This document shows, piece after piece, positions 53,142 to 64,000 of a stretch of DNA of 64,000 nt. The stretch covers positions 523,548-587,547 of the forward strand of contig CACRSC010000031.1 of NCBI GenBank assembly GCA_902651635.1. The letters run 5' to 3'. The position numbers and the translations under genes were made by a program. Within the stretch, counting starts at the first letter, position 1; each line of letters opens with the position of its first letter. The DNA is from Mastigamoeba balamuthi. Taxonomy: Eukaryota; Evosea; Mastigamoebida; Mastigamoebidae. The notes under the pieces were generated by a model, which saw only the letters and a list, made by a program, of their open reading frames with translations, was not told the DNA's origin and made no database searches.

Positions 53142-53958
53142 GAGAGCGAGAGCGCCACAGGGCACAAGGGAGCTGCTGTTGCTGTTATATTTGTGTGTTT
53201 AGAAACACCGTTGGCTCCACACCCCCTCCGGGACTCCAGGGCTCGTAGCTCCAAGTTTTGAGCGCCGAGTGACACCCCCACACTCATCCCCTCCCAACAA
53301 ACGCCCATCCAAACGGGGCGCCGAAACATTGGGAACCACGTACCGCCCCACGCTGGGCGCGCCAATCCTCCATCTCCTGTCGCAATCCTGCCGCGTGCTC
53401 GGCGCTCTTCGATCGTCTGCGGCGGTTCAGGCGGAAATGCCTTCCAGAGACCGCCCGCACGTACAGCCGCCCCCTTTTGTTCTTTTCCGTGACAGAGAAA
53501 TAGATAGGAAAAACTGGAAAAAACGAGGATACTTCAAGTGCCCGCAGCGCGACCCCGTATCCCGCGCAGACGCGTCCCGAGCCGAGGCGACGCCGGGCCC
53601 GCCGCTGGCCAGACGTGACCGCCCCGTGCCCCCTGCCGCCCGGCTGAGATAAATCGCAGAAGCCCAAAAATGTCGTCGCGCCCTGGGCCGTGGCGGCGCG
53701 AAATCCAAGGGGCTCGAGGTAATTCAGCGGAAATGGCCCCCACCCGGCCCCGAACCCACCAGGCGCCGCGCGGAGGCCCCGCGCAGGCGCGAACAGCCCA
53801 CGCGGGGTTAGCAGCGTGCGCAGACGCCTTCCAAACGGGCGGCGCCGCCGGGGGATTTCAACACCAGATATTTCCGGGATGGATCTGGGACGGGCTTTTC
53901 ACAAATATCGCGGGCAGCTGCATATCTCCCTTTTCTCTGCCGCTTGCGTCCACAAGAG
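53142..53958. other. Intergenic region before the ABCA gene
   Basis: No gene is seen. The stretch from about 53,540 to 53,830 is very GC-rich. There is no clear promoter motif. Confidence 0.5.
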
Positions 53959-56900
53959 ATGGAGGGGGGAGCAGCCCACGCCTGCGAGGGCCCAGTCCCC
54001 GACGTTGTGTCGGTGGTGGAGGTGGTGCCGGAGCCCGTCCGCGTGGGAGCCGTGCGGTCGAAGCACTTCCCGCGGACGTACCCTCTGGGACACCAGTTTG
54101 TTGCCCTCGTACGCAACCGCTGGGCAATTTCCCCTCAGCGCCACACCACTTGCTCCCCAGACCCGCCCCAAGCGGCCGTTGAACCGCATGGACTTCTGAA
54201 ATCGCCCTTTCGGATATCTCACGGCAGATTCCCTTCTGATATCGCCGTCCTCTTTTCCCTCTGGGCTCTGCCCCCCCTGGACAGTTCAAGAAGAACGTGG
54301 CGCTGCAGCGGAGGCAGAAGGCCACCAACGTCTGCCAGATCCTGACGCCCTTCGTGGTCATCGTCTTCACGGGCATCCTGCACCACGTCATCGGCGGCCT
54401 CTTCGACAACGGCTCGCGCGCGGTCATCAGCAGGGCGCCCACGGAGCTCTTCCCCTGGACCAACCAGACGCGCTGGGCCTCTGCCTCGAGCGAGGTCTGG
54501 GTCGTCGACCCCCGCGACGCCGCCGGCGCCCTCGTCCCGGGCATCCCGCGCGTCCGCGAGGGCGGCAGCGACGGCGGCAGCGGCAACGCCACGTGGATGC
54601 CCGCTGTGCTGCGCAGGGAGAGGGAGGCGGCGCTGCAGGCCATCGACGCTGAGAAGGTCTTCCGCGTGTCGATGATCAACTCGCAGTTCCAGTACTTCAA
54701 GGGCACCCCCGAGCACAGCTTCCCCCTGGCAGGTCCGCGCTGCCTTGCCCGCGTCGGCGTCGCCTCCGCCTCCTCGCCTCTCCCGCCTGACAGCAGCTGC
54801 GCGGCCGCCTGCAGTGGTCACGGCCACGACGGGCGCGGGGACGGGCAACCTGACGATCGACCTGTCGCTGGAGGAGCAGGCGCATCCGGCTGACAGGCCG
54901 ACCAANNNNNNNNNNNNNNNNNNNNNNNNNNNNNNNNNNNNNNNNNNNNNNNNNNNNNNNNNNNNNNNNNNNNNNNNNNNNNNNNNNNNNNNNNNNNNNN
55001 NNNNNNNNNNNNNNNNNNNNNNNNNNNNNNNNNNNNNNNNNNNNNNNNNNNNNNNNNNNNNNNNNNNNNNNNNNNNNNNNNNNNNNNNNNNNNNNNNNNN
55101 NNNNNNNNNNNNNNNNNNNNNNNNNNNNNNNNNNNNNNNNNNNNNNNNNNNNNNNNNNNNNNNNNNNNNNNNNNNNNNNNNNNNNNNNNNNNNNNNNNNN
55201 NNNNNNNNNNNNNNNNNNNNNNNNNNNNNNNNNNNNNNNNNNNNNNNNNNNNNNNNNNNNNNNNNNNNNNNNNNNNNNNNNNNNNNNNNNNNNNNNNNNN
55301 NNNNNNNNNNNNNNNNNNNNNNNNNNNNNNNNNNNNNNNNNNNNNNNNNNNNNNNNNNNNNNNNNNNNNNNNNNNNNNNNNNNNNNNNNNNNNNNNNNNN
55401 NNNNNNNNNNNNNNNNNNNNNNNNNNNNNNNNNNNNNNNNNNNNNNNNNNNNNNNNNNNNNNNNNNNNNNNNNNNNNNNNNNNNNNTATGCCTCTGTCTC
55501 TGTCTCTGTCTCTGTCTCTGTCTCTGTCTCTGTCTCTGTCTCTGTCTCTGTCTCTGTCTCTGTCTCTGGGTCTATGGGTGGCGGTGGCCTGCGGGGTCTG
55601 ACGCTGACTGGCCGGGCACTGCGCAGTGAAGGAGCTGGGGTTCAACTACACGCTGAAGGAGTACCTGCTGGGGATGCCGTACAGGGAGACGGGCAACGCG
55701 TTTGACACGGGGTCGTGGATCACGGCTTACCTGACGCCGTTTGCGCTGTCGTTCCTGATGCCCGTGTACATCTACACGATCGTGCACGAGAAGCAGCAGC
55801 GGCTGCGCGAGATGATGCGCATGATGGGGCTCTGGATGCCCATGTACTGGGCGATCAACTACGTCTACGACGTCCTCATGTACCTCGTCGTCTGCATCAT
55901 CTACATCGCCATCGGCCTCGCGTTCCAGCTGCGCGTCTTCACGATCGCGCCCGCGGGCGTGCAGGTCTGCTTCTACCTCGGCTTCGGCCTCTCGCAGGTC
56001 TCGCTCTCGTTCTTCTTCTCGGCGTTCTTCAGCAGGTCGCGCAACGCGACGATCGGGTCGTACATGATCGTCATCTTCTCCATCCTGCTGGCCTTCGTCT
56101 GGAACCTCGCCGCGTGGCCCATCGTCAACGGCTCGCAGATCTCGTGGATCGTGCTGCTCTACCCGCCGTGGGCCGCGTACCGCGCGTTCGCCAACATGGG
56201 CATCAACTGCGGCGACGAGCACTGCCCGCAGGGCATCGACGGCGAGCTCTACTACGCGGCCATCATCCTCTGGGTCAGCGTGCCGGTGCTCTACATCCTC
56301 GCGGTGTACCTCGACGCCGTGCTGCCCCAGGAGTTCGGCATCCGCGAGCACCCGCTCTTCTTCCTCAGGCCCCTCAAGAGGCTGCTTCTGCCCGCTCGGG
56401 GCTCGGAGAGGCCCGAGGCCGAGGCCGACACCGAGAAGGACGCGGGCGCCGACGGCGAGGAGCTGGACGTCGACGTCCGGGAGGAGAGGGATCTCGTCAA
56501 CGACCTCGCAAGGAAGAAGCTCTACAGCGAGGCCCCGCTTCTCGTGCAGAACGCCGGCAAGACGTACGGCAGCGGCTCCGAAAAGAAGGTCGCGCTGCAG
56601 GGCGTGACGCTGCACGTAAACAAGGGCGAGTGCCTGGGCCTGCTGGGCCCCAACGGCGCCGGCAAGACGACGCTGATCAGCGTGCTCACGGGGCTGTTCC
56701 CCGCGACGCACGGGACCGCGAGGATCGCCGGGCACGACGTGGCCACGCAGCTCGACGAGATCCACAAGGACCTGGGCGTCTGCCCGCAGTTTGACACGCT
56801 GTGGCCCGAGCTGACGCCGAGGGAGACACTGGTCTTCTACGCGACGCTGCGCGGCATCGCGCCGAGCCTCGCGCCCGAGTGCGCGTCGCACATTCTCGAG

Positions 56901-57544
56901 TCGCTGGGCATGAGCGACGTCGAGAACATGCAGGTGCGGTTCATGAGCGGCGGGCTCCGGAGGCGCCTCTCCATCGCCGTGGCGCTCGTCGGCGACCCGC
57001 AGGTGCTGTTCCTCGACGAGCCGACGACGGGCCTCGACGTGATCACGAGGCGCCAGCTCTGGGAAGTGCTCATCGAGGCCCAGGCCGGCCGAAGCACCGT
57101 CCTCACAACGCACAGCATGGAGGAGGCCGACGCCCTGTGCCAGCGCATCTCCATCATCGCCGGCGGCAAGTACGTTGGACGCAGCACGCTCTCCCACCCT
57201 CGCATGGTGCTGACCCTGTCGTGGTGACTGCCGCCAGGCTGCAGGCCGTGGGCTCCAACGTGCACCTGAAGGACAGGTTTGGAGGGGGCTACAGCATCAG
57301 GGCGAGCTTCAAGGCGGCGGACGAGGAGCGCGTGGACAAGTTCGTCGAGTCGATCGCACCCGGGGCGCACGTCACGGACAGCATGAAGGGGCTCAAGACG
57401 TGGCGCGTGCCGACGGGCGCCTCGGTGGCAGCCATATTCCACAAGATGGTCGACGGCTGCTTCAACGCCGGCATAACCAACTGGGGGGTCGCACAGGCGT
57501 CGCTGGAGGACGTGTTCTTGGCTCTGGCCAAGTCCAAGGGCTGA
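53959..57544 (+). CDS. ABCA-subfamily half transporter, interrupted by a sequence gap
   Basis: Exons visible are 53,959-54,108, 54,285 to about 54,731, about 54,813 to the gap at 54,906, then 55,627-57,169 and 57,238-57,544. The start joins HQFVAL to FKKNVALQRRQKATN, the usual ABCA opening. The first membrane helix is LTPFVVIVFTGILHHVIGG, followed by a luminal loop with NATW. After the gap come five or six helices, then one ATPase domain: Walker A GPNGAGKTT, Q-loop CPQFDTLWPELT, signature MSGGLRRRLS, Walker B VLFLDEPTTGLD and H-loop TTHSMEEAD. With one membrane and one ATPase unit it should dimerize to flip lipids. The C-terminal domain ends at 57,544. Confidence 0.9.
54906..55486. other. Assembly gap (581 N)
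   Basis: The gap falls inside the ABCA gene and hides the end of one exon and possibly another whole exon. Confidence 0.99.
55491..55568 (+). repeat. CTCTGT microsatellite
   Basis: About 12 tandem CTCTGT units directly follow the gap, in the intron before the 55,627 exon. The repeat probably caused the gap. Confidence 0.97.
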
Positions 57545-57673
57545 GCTCAAACCGTTGCCTACCTTCCCCCCCCCCCCTCTCTCTCTGCCTCCGAATTTAG
57601 CAATTGATTGGGAAGACAGATTTAGCTCTCTGTGCCGATTCTGCCCTATTTTCTGGTAGAGCGTTCGATACTA

Positions 57674-59802
57674 TGTGTGCGTCGTACCTCGAGACGGAGG
57701 ACAGGGTCGCCTTCGAGAGGCTCGCTGCCGCTATCATACGCCCGGCTCTTCGCGGTGCGCATGCTCCGTGGCCTCAGCCCGGCCCCCTCGACTCGGCCTT
57801 CTGTCGGGCTCTGAGCGTCTGCTCTCTGGTTGAACATGTTCACAGAGATTGGAGAGGAGGTGCATCAAGTGGCGGTGGATGGTGCCGAGGTAGGAGCACC
57901 CCTGTCTCCCTTCAGCACCACCTTCCCGGCTACGTCAGCAACCTCCCTCTTGCCCAAGGGTGGGTGCTTTTCTGCTTCACATTGTCGCTGAGCTCATCCC
58001 AGAGCTGGAGGTCGGAACTGCTATTGTTTTGCCTTCGGGGTCTGTCTCGACTCTCGACGGCAAGAGAATCAACGACATGTACACCATTGAGGCCGCAGTG
58101 AACCTCTGTGGAACCACGTACGTCGTGATGCGGTGGCTGGCGTTGCACGTCGACGTGGCGGGCCTCACCTCAAACCAAATGGCGAGAACGTGCGCACATT
58201 CCCTTGGCAACCTTGTCCTTGTGATGGGAGACAAGGAGGGGGTTCACATCTGTATACCCATGCAGGGCATGCTGGCAGGTGTCCAAGATAGAAGACGTCA
58301 CGCAGAAGATGAAGCAGATTGACACAGCAACGGCACAGGAGACCTTGGAGCGTGTCCGCCACGTACAGATGGTGGACTACGTTTATGATCTCCTCGCAAC
58401 GCGTGCTCAACTCCAGGACAGTGGCATCATCTTCGGCGACAAGTACTGGTCCCCCGATTGCTTCGTCTACCAGTGGACGAGGAGATCGTCTTTCCGGCGT
58501 GCGAGCCACCTGAGCACTGACCCCGACGACTTTGTCACGAAGATATGCCCGCGGATTGTCGAACGTCGCAAGCTCCTCGTCGCCCGTGGTCGCCTCGTTC
58601 ACCAGTTCGGGGTGGAGCAGCCTCCAGGCAAAGTAACAGCTGACGAGGCACTCGCACCGCAGGCCCGCCGCAGCTGCCCTCTCGACTCTGACGGCTCTGC
58701 ACCTGGGGGTGGATCGCCTCACAAGAGGGCGAGGCTGTCGGCACCGTCGTCCCCCCCGCCAGCTGTGGGTGGGTGCTGTGCACACGTGGAAGGAGCAGTC
58801 CCCGCCTATCGAGAGCCTCAGGCAGTGACAGGGAGCACACACGATCAGATGTCTCTGGGAAGGAGCTCTGATGGACTCCTGGAGGAGGCTGAGCCCGGCA
58901 CCGAAGAGTTCAGCCTGCTCGAGGGCTACGATGACGACGGAACCGACGATGCGGATGGCGCAGACAACGTCGGCGACGGGGACGCCGCAGATGACGTCGA
59001 CGATGCCGACAGCGCAGAAGATGCCAAAGGCGCAGACGACGTCGACGATGCGGACGGCACAGACGATGCCAACGGCGCAGACGACGTCGACGATGCCGAC
59101 GGCGCAGACGGCGTCGACGATGCCGACGGCGCAGACGCAGAGGACTACAACACCTCTGACAGCAACGGAATCGGGGTCGAGAGCAACCACACCGCCAACC
59201 GTGAGGACGGCGGCGACAGGAATGCCGACAGTGGCAGCGGCGATAGCAGCGAGGGTGGTGGTGACGACGGTGACAGCGACGACGATGGCAACAACGGTGA
59301 TATGCAAGGCAGTGATGACCGCAGTGGCGACGGCGACGATGACGGCGACGAGACTCCGCACGGGGACGAGGCAGGGCCACCAGGACCGCCGACAGCAGCC
59401 AAGCTCACAGCTCAAGTGGCAGCGCCTTCTCGGGTCGGCGAGCCCCATGAGCGCACGATCGCTGCTGGCCTGCTCCCGGAGCTCGAGGAGTCACTGACAG
59501 CCCGCGACCACCCACCAGCAGCGGCAGGCAGGGCAGCTGATGATCAGGAGGGCCTGACGGGAGAAGAGATGAAGAGTCTGGCCGTGCTGCTGGAGAAGCG
59601 CGAGCCCAGCGCAGACGAGCGCCAGCTGGGCCACGTCCTCGGCCTGCTCAGGGACGTGACGCCCCAGGACCGCGCAGTGATTCTCGGCCTCTTCCGCCTC
59701 GCGTCCCTCGGCCGCCAGTCCATCCGTGCCGTCGACAAGCACATCGCCCTCGACCGCATCTTCAGCACGCTGCTGCTGCAGCGCAAGAGTGACGGGCTCT
59801 GA
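57674..59802 (+). CDS. Acidic-repeat protein of unknown function
   Basis: The main exon, from about 58,279 to the stop at 59,802, gives some 500 residues. It starts with a helical segment (SKIEDVTQKMKQID, VRHVQMVDYVYDLLATRAQL) and a Tyr/Trp block GDKYWSPDCFVYQW. A PHKRARL nuclear-signal-like patch and about 90 residues of DDADGADDVDDADG-type repeats follow. A compact C-terminal helical domain (EMKSLAVLLEKREPS, DRAVILGLFRLASLG) ends it. Upstream, 57,674 (MCASYLETEDRVAFERLAAA) and 57,960-58,275 also look coding and are probably earlier exons; I could not fix their junctions. A nuclear chaperone-like or chromatin role is possible but unproved. Confidence 0.6.
58925..59150 (+). repeat. Coding tandem repeats of GAC/GAT-rich units
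   Basis: Units of about 30 to 60 bases reading GCAGACGACGTCGACGATGC or near variants occur six or more times in phase. They encode Asp-Ala-Asp-Gly runs. Variation between units is mostly at third positions or A/G changes. Confidence 0.85.
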
Positions 59803-62800
59803 GGCTGGACGGCCGAGGAAGCGCCTGAAGCGTACCGGGAAGAGGCAGAAGGTCTGTGCTGAAACGTGTAACAGTAGTAAACTGGGCACCGGACACACCA
59901 CACGCACGCAAACGCAAGAGTCGTCGACAGAACAGCTAGTAGCACTGTGGCGAGGGGAGTAAAGGATGCAGAACTTCATGAGGCCTCAAAATGTAATGCC
60001 AGATATGGCAGATATTTCGTTGCGCGGATAAAAACACGCGCCAGCACGGTTTCCCAGGCCAAATGTCTGAGCAAATATGTTGCAGTTACCAATATGAGAC
60101 TGATGGCACCATCAGAACCGAGAGAGCTTGAGAAGATACGTGAAACTAAGAGAAAAGGAACCGAAAAATCTCGAGGTTAGCAACCCGAACAGCTTCAGGA
60201 TTTGCGTGTTAAAACTTATAATGCACAGGCCCGCTGAATGGGCATTTATTGCCATTACAAGTCATATCATTGATCAGGATCATATTTGCCAGCTTACTCA
60301 TTGCATCACCAAGCCTACTGGAAGTCCCTCAAACAGCTCGTGCAGCTTCTGCTGCTGTCTCTCAGCCTGTCTGAGTTGCTCAGGGTGAAATCCATACTTA
60401 GACTTCTCTGCCTTTGTACGAAGGACAATGATCTTAAAATCAAAAATTCACAAAATGTTGCAGTTTATGGTACCACAAAAACTGCACAGTACGCCTTCTC
60501 ATGTAGCAAAAAGACGCTTTGCATTTTCAGTGATCATTTTTCCTGTATCCATGTGGAACCACACAACATTTCTGCATGGGTACAACATGCAATTTCCAAC
60601 TCCTTCCAATTAAAATACCCACACTGAGTTTCTGGTCCTTTATGGTACGAGAACCACAGGATGCAGTTACTGATATTCATAGTGATGATGGGGCTGACCA
60701 TAGAACAGTATGCAGATGATGGAAAGCTTCATCTCTGGGGAACTCTGAACCCCTTTGTAGTCACTCTAGAAGATAAAAGTGAAGGGAAACCTAATTCTTC
60801 AGTATTCACATAAAAGTGCATGGGTATTCACACGGTTTCATGCGTCTCTTAAGCAACCCACGCGAGTTTACCATTTCGGTATTTTCTTTTCCTTTTTCGG
60901 CACAACCCGTGATACCTGCACGGTTCTGCAGTTTTCTGCTGCAGCACTTCTTTTTCCTTGGCATTTGGGAGAGATTTTAACGTGATCCAGGACTCATTCG
61001 AATGTTCATTTCATTGTCTACAGTTCCTAGTGTTTATTTTCCTTTTTGTGTGCTTCTTTCACTCTTACTGTTAGGGGCACTCGCAGTTCCTGCATGGTAA
61101 ACTGGCACATCTGGTGCGTTCCCTATGAGTTATGGATTAATCGTGAGCAGCTCCAGGTTCAGCTCGGACTTGGCCATAATGGTCTCAGATGTTATGTGGT
61201 TGGTAATGGTGGAATTGACCTTAAAGCAGCTCTTATAGTGATACCAGGGGCCGGGGGGGACTGCACCCCGAGAAGCAAAGGAGTAGCATTCTCTTACCCT
61301 CTTGTTACCACACGAAAACACTCAATACATCATCACTTCCTTGAGTCTCTCTTATAGGGGCCTCCTGTCCCCCACCTCACGCATTATACTGGGCATCAGT
61401 GTGTGCACACCTAGGTGATAAAGGGGGGTGATGCAGAGAGACAGCTCCAGAAGGACAGCACACAAGGGTACGACGTCCGTCATTCCATTGGAAATGGCGA
61501 ATTTTTTCAGGCCCCGACAGTAAGTCTCAGGCACTGATGGACCCCGACGATGAAATGACAGATCCACCGACACCCAGTGGGGGGGGGGGGTAAAACGCAA
61601 AGGTGATGCAATACCCGGCACCGTGGCTTCGACACTGGTTATTCCCAAGGGCACGACCTCAGACAAACAAGAAACGACCCTACCACACGAGATAGTCGAG
61701 GTCGTTTTCTGCCTCTTGGATATAACTTGATTACGAGCTCTGCCTTAGAATCATGATTCTTGGCCATGACAACATGCTTGCAGGCCACAGCAGAGTTGAT
61801 CACACTTACCACTCCAACAAGCAGGTGGTCACATGGCCTGGCATGTACTACTGCACAAGAAGCTGTTAATATACTCTGGAATTGGTAGGCCTACAGGCTC
61901 ATGACCTCTGGCAGTGGCTCTTCCTTCCAGTCTCGTCACATTCAGGCTCTTAACAACCAGGTCAACACAGAGCACTACATTTCAGTCATACACCTCTCAC
62001 CCTGGCAATTCACAAGGACGACACAGCTGGGAACTCGGACATGGACCCCCAGCTGCTTCACGAACAGCTTCTGCTTATCAGCATGACACGTTCGCACAGA
62101 CTGCCACTCTTCAGCATGCTGCATTCGAGAAGGCTCGCAGGAAGTACCTGGCCAAGATAAGGGGCAGGTCGCATTTTAACATCAGAAACTACATTCTCCT
62201 TGGACAAGGACTGCGACCACAAGCTCGACATCAGCATCAGGGGTCTGTTCCACATGGTTGAGAAGCTCAACAACCATTGCTACCTCATCGAGAACCTGCT
62301 ATGGGGATCCACACCCAGGCCCACATCAACACGATGCACTTATTATGTACAGAAGCCCTCACTGATACACAACTTTGTGTGAAGGCACCTCGCACTCATG
62401 ATGAGATGGCCCTGGACACGGTCCTATGCCACCATCAAGCTCAAGCTTGGCGTTCATTGGCTTGGCTGCCCGGACTTCAGGGATGATGACTCACATTACA
62501 CAGTAAGAAACTCAAGGAAGTGATGATGTATTGAGTGATATTCGTATGGATAGTATTACTTACATGTACTGCTTCTTCTTATCATCCAGCTTCTTGACCA
62601 GGGAATTAAGACATCAGATAGTTGCCCACAATTGCAACTAACTTTCTAATAACATATCCTTCATCTGCTGGGTACTCTGCACACACCAGATTGATAATCT
62701 TCAGGCAGTCAATCGGCCAGAGATCCCAGTGCTTGGCAGAATCGATTGCTGCCTTCTGGGAGATTGTGGGGGCCCACTTTGCTGCTGGCCTGGCTGCAGA

Positions 62801-63671
62801 CCTTTGATGATCATACAGTGCAGAACAACTCTCTTAACAGAATATATGCCTCTTCTTGATGAACCCCTCATGAATGGCCTTGTTAACATGAGAGTTATTC
62901 ACCTGTCATAACGAAATGTGTGATAGTAAATATATATGTGTTTGGAATTGGGCAACACAAACTGAGATCTGGTTTGATGGACTAGTATCAAATGTGCAGA
63001 TCATTAACCAGAAACGTGAAGACTTGGCATCAAGGTGAATCTCATAAGAGTCAACCATCTCCAAGTTCTGCATCTGTGCACTTGTGGGGCCAGGTTGACC
63101 TTGTTCCGGAAAGAAGCTTATGAAGAGAGGAACCAGAAAGTGACTAAGCCTGTAGCAGTGAAAACACTCATTATGTAACCTGAAGCTCTTCCTGCAGCTC
63201 CTCGAGGTGGTCAAACAGTGTGAAGAGTGTCGTGTTTAAGCTCCTCAAGGAGCTCCTGCCTGCTGGCTGACCTTGTGGGGGTATCTGAAAGGAAAACAAA
63301 GTCGTTCCATTCCTTTTTCATTTCTGTGCATCATTTCCACTTTCACATTTGTTCCACATTTCATTCTCAGTACTATTTTAGTTTGGTATGCATCTCATCT
63401 GACTCATCCAGCACATCACCGCCTGTTCCAAAAAGAGCAGGGTTGGGTGGACAGTTGGAGGGCGCAGAAGAGTGCAAGAGAGAGATACCCAGGGCTCCCA
63501 CGGCACGACGGGGGCGGCAGTCCGAGGGCGGGAGCAGGGGTCACGGACTGCGGGAGTGCGGAGCAGTCCACTTTTTTCTTCACCGAACTCGACACACAAC
63601 CATTGTGATAAAGCCACCACCAGAGCCATTATGGGCCTCACACGTCCTCACTCTCCTTGGGCTATTAATAG
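59803..63671. other. Long gene-poor stretch with decayed sequence and repeats
   Basis: About 3.9 kb with lower GC content shows no supported gene. The plus strand near 62,105-62,300 and the minus strand near 62,600-62,890 look like old coding sequence; the minus strand reads CLKIINLVCAEYPADEGYVI. I cannot name either. Dispersed repeat R1 occurs at 61,238-61,398 and in part at 62,505-62,545. Confidence 0.5.
61238..61398 (+). repeat. Dispersed repeat family R1, copy 2
   Basis: About 75% alike to 42,288-42,455, with CCCCGAGAAG, TACCACACGAA, ATACATCATCACTTCCTTGA and ATAGGGGCCTCCTG in order. The inverted fragment at 62,505-62,545 carries the TACATCATCACTTCCTTGA core. Confidence 0.7.
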
Positions 63672-64000
63672 AACAAGAATTTGCGGGTGATATCTGTAGA
63701 AGATATTCGCTTGATACTAAGCGCGCTGAAAGACAGCACCAGCGCATATCTCAAAGGAGAGAAACTCGATCCTCTAAACAGACCACAGCTCCATACTCCA
63801 GGTCAGTACCTCTGAGCTAGACCGGTTTAGTACGACCTCAAGTGCTGAGCATAAACAATCTCCTCAAGAACCGGGGGGGAGTTCATACAAGCAGCGTCAG
63901 AAAGAAAAGACCCCCAACGGCCAGCGTCGCTCCCGATGACGTGTCCGAGACACCAGCATCAGCCGAAGACGTGGTGGCACTGCTGCCAGAACGAGGGGAT
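63672..64000 (+). CDS. Probable exons of an unknown gene, running off the window
   Basis: An exon from 63,672 to 63,801, preceded by TTAATAG, encodes VEDIRLILSALKDSTSAYLK and ends in LHTP. It joins in phase across a 29-base GT-AG intron (63,802-63,830) to a second exon. That exon reads RPQVLSINNLLKNRGGVHTS, then a basic KKRPP patch and an acidic stretch, up to the window edge. The first exon and any start codon are not identified. The protein is not recognised. Confidence 0.4.

Noticed and set aside
55572-57197. 541-codon minus-strand open frame
   Set aside because: It is a shadow of the ABCA exon on the plus strand, which has all expected ATPase motifs; the minus frame is only Arg/Asp/Val-rich low-complexity sequence.
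44400-63600. Contamination by animal DNA in the AT-richer parts
   Set aside because: The same foldback and R1 repeats occur in and around these parts and beside GC-rich host genes, so they belong to the same genome as far as can be seen.

Overview
The window is nuclear DNA of a eukaryotic microbe. Genes are GC-rich and cut by many short introns, mostly GT-AG and about 29 to 120 bases long, and neighbours lie a few hundred bases apart. A radical-SAM activase of anaerobic ribonucleotide reductase at the left edge points to an anaerobe. A RIIAD1-like flagellar adaptor points to a flagellated cell. RasGEF, Sec14 and half-size ABCA genes fit an amoebozoan. My best guess is an archamoeba such as Mastigamoeba or Pelomyxa. 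This is inference, since no rRNA or mitochondrial marker is present.

Region 1 (1-26.3 kb) is a family array invaded by a large mobile element. On the minus strand lie two copies of a PP2-like / coiled-coil / ADP-ribosyltransferase-like gene and four copies of a type II membrane glycosyltransferase related to alpha-1,4-galactosyltransferases. Three of these have the same two introns and encode 576 to 578 residues. Between the first and second ART-GT pair sits an element of about 14.1 kb (4,669-18,782) with 212-214-base terminal inverted repeats that are about 97% identical by eye. It carries a primase-like and origin-binding-protein-like helicase region, an HNH-like gene, a protein kinase, a Polinton/virophage-type integrase, several unknown genes, and two cargo-like genes at its right end. 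I see no PolB or capsid. It is treated here as a fossil; it looks broken in several places.

Region 2 (26.7-40.4 kb) is ordinary gene-dense host sequence: an SPFH/HIR protein, a 17-exon RasGEF with a talin/vinculin-like N-terminus, a bacterial-type AlbA_2 ATPase-like protein, a RIIAD1-like adaptor, an RRM protein, a MESH1 (p)ppGpp/NADPH hydrolase, a CRAL-TRIO lipid-binding protein, an F-box-like protein and a coiled-coil protein.

Region 3 (40.4-49.7 kb) is gene-poor and lower in GC. It holds copies of a foldback repeat whose roughly 210-base arms end in a hairpin plus T-run. Relics of the neighbouring coiled-coil gene lie beside two of them. A one-base N at 49,693 fuses the last copy to an F-box/LRR gene and is probably an assembly join.

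Region 4 (49.7-59.8 kb) holds that F-box/LRR gene, a GPR1/FUN34/SatP acetate-type transporter, an ABCA half transporter interrupted by a 581-base gap, and an acidic-repeat protein. The last 4 kb is mostly decayed spacer with dispersed repeats, ending in the start of a probable new gene that runs off the window.
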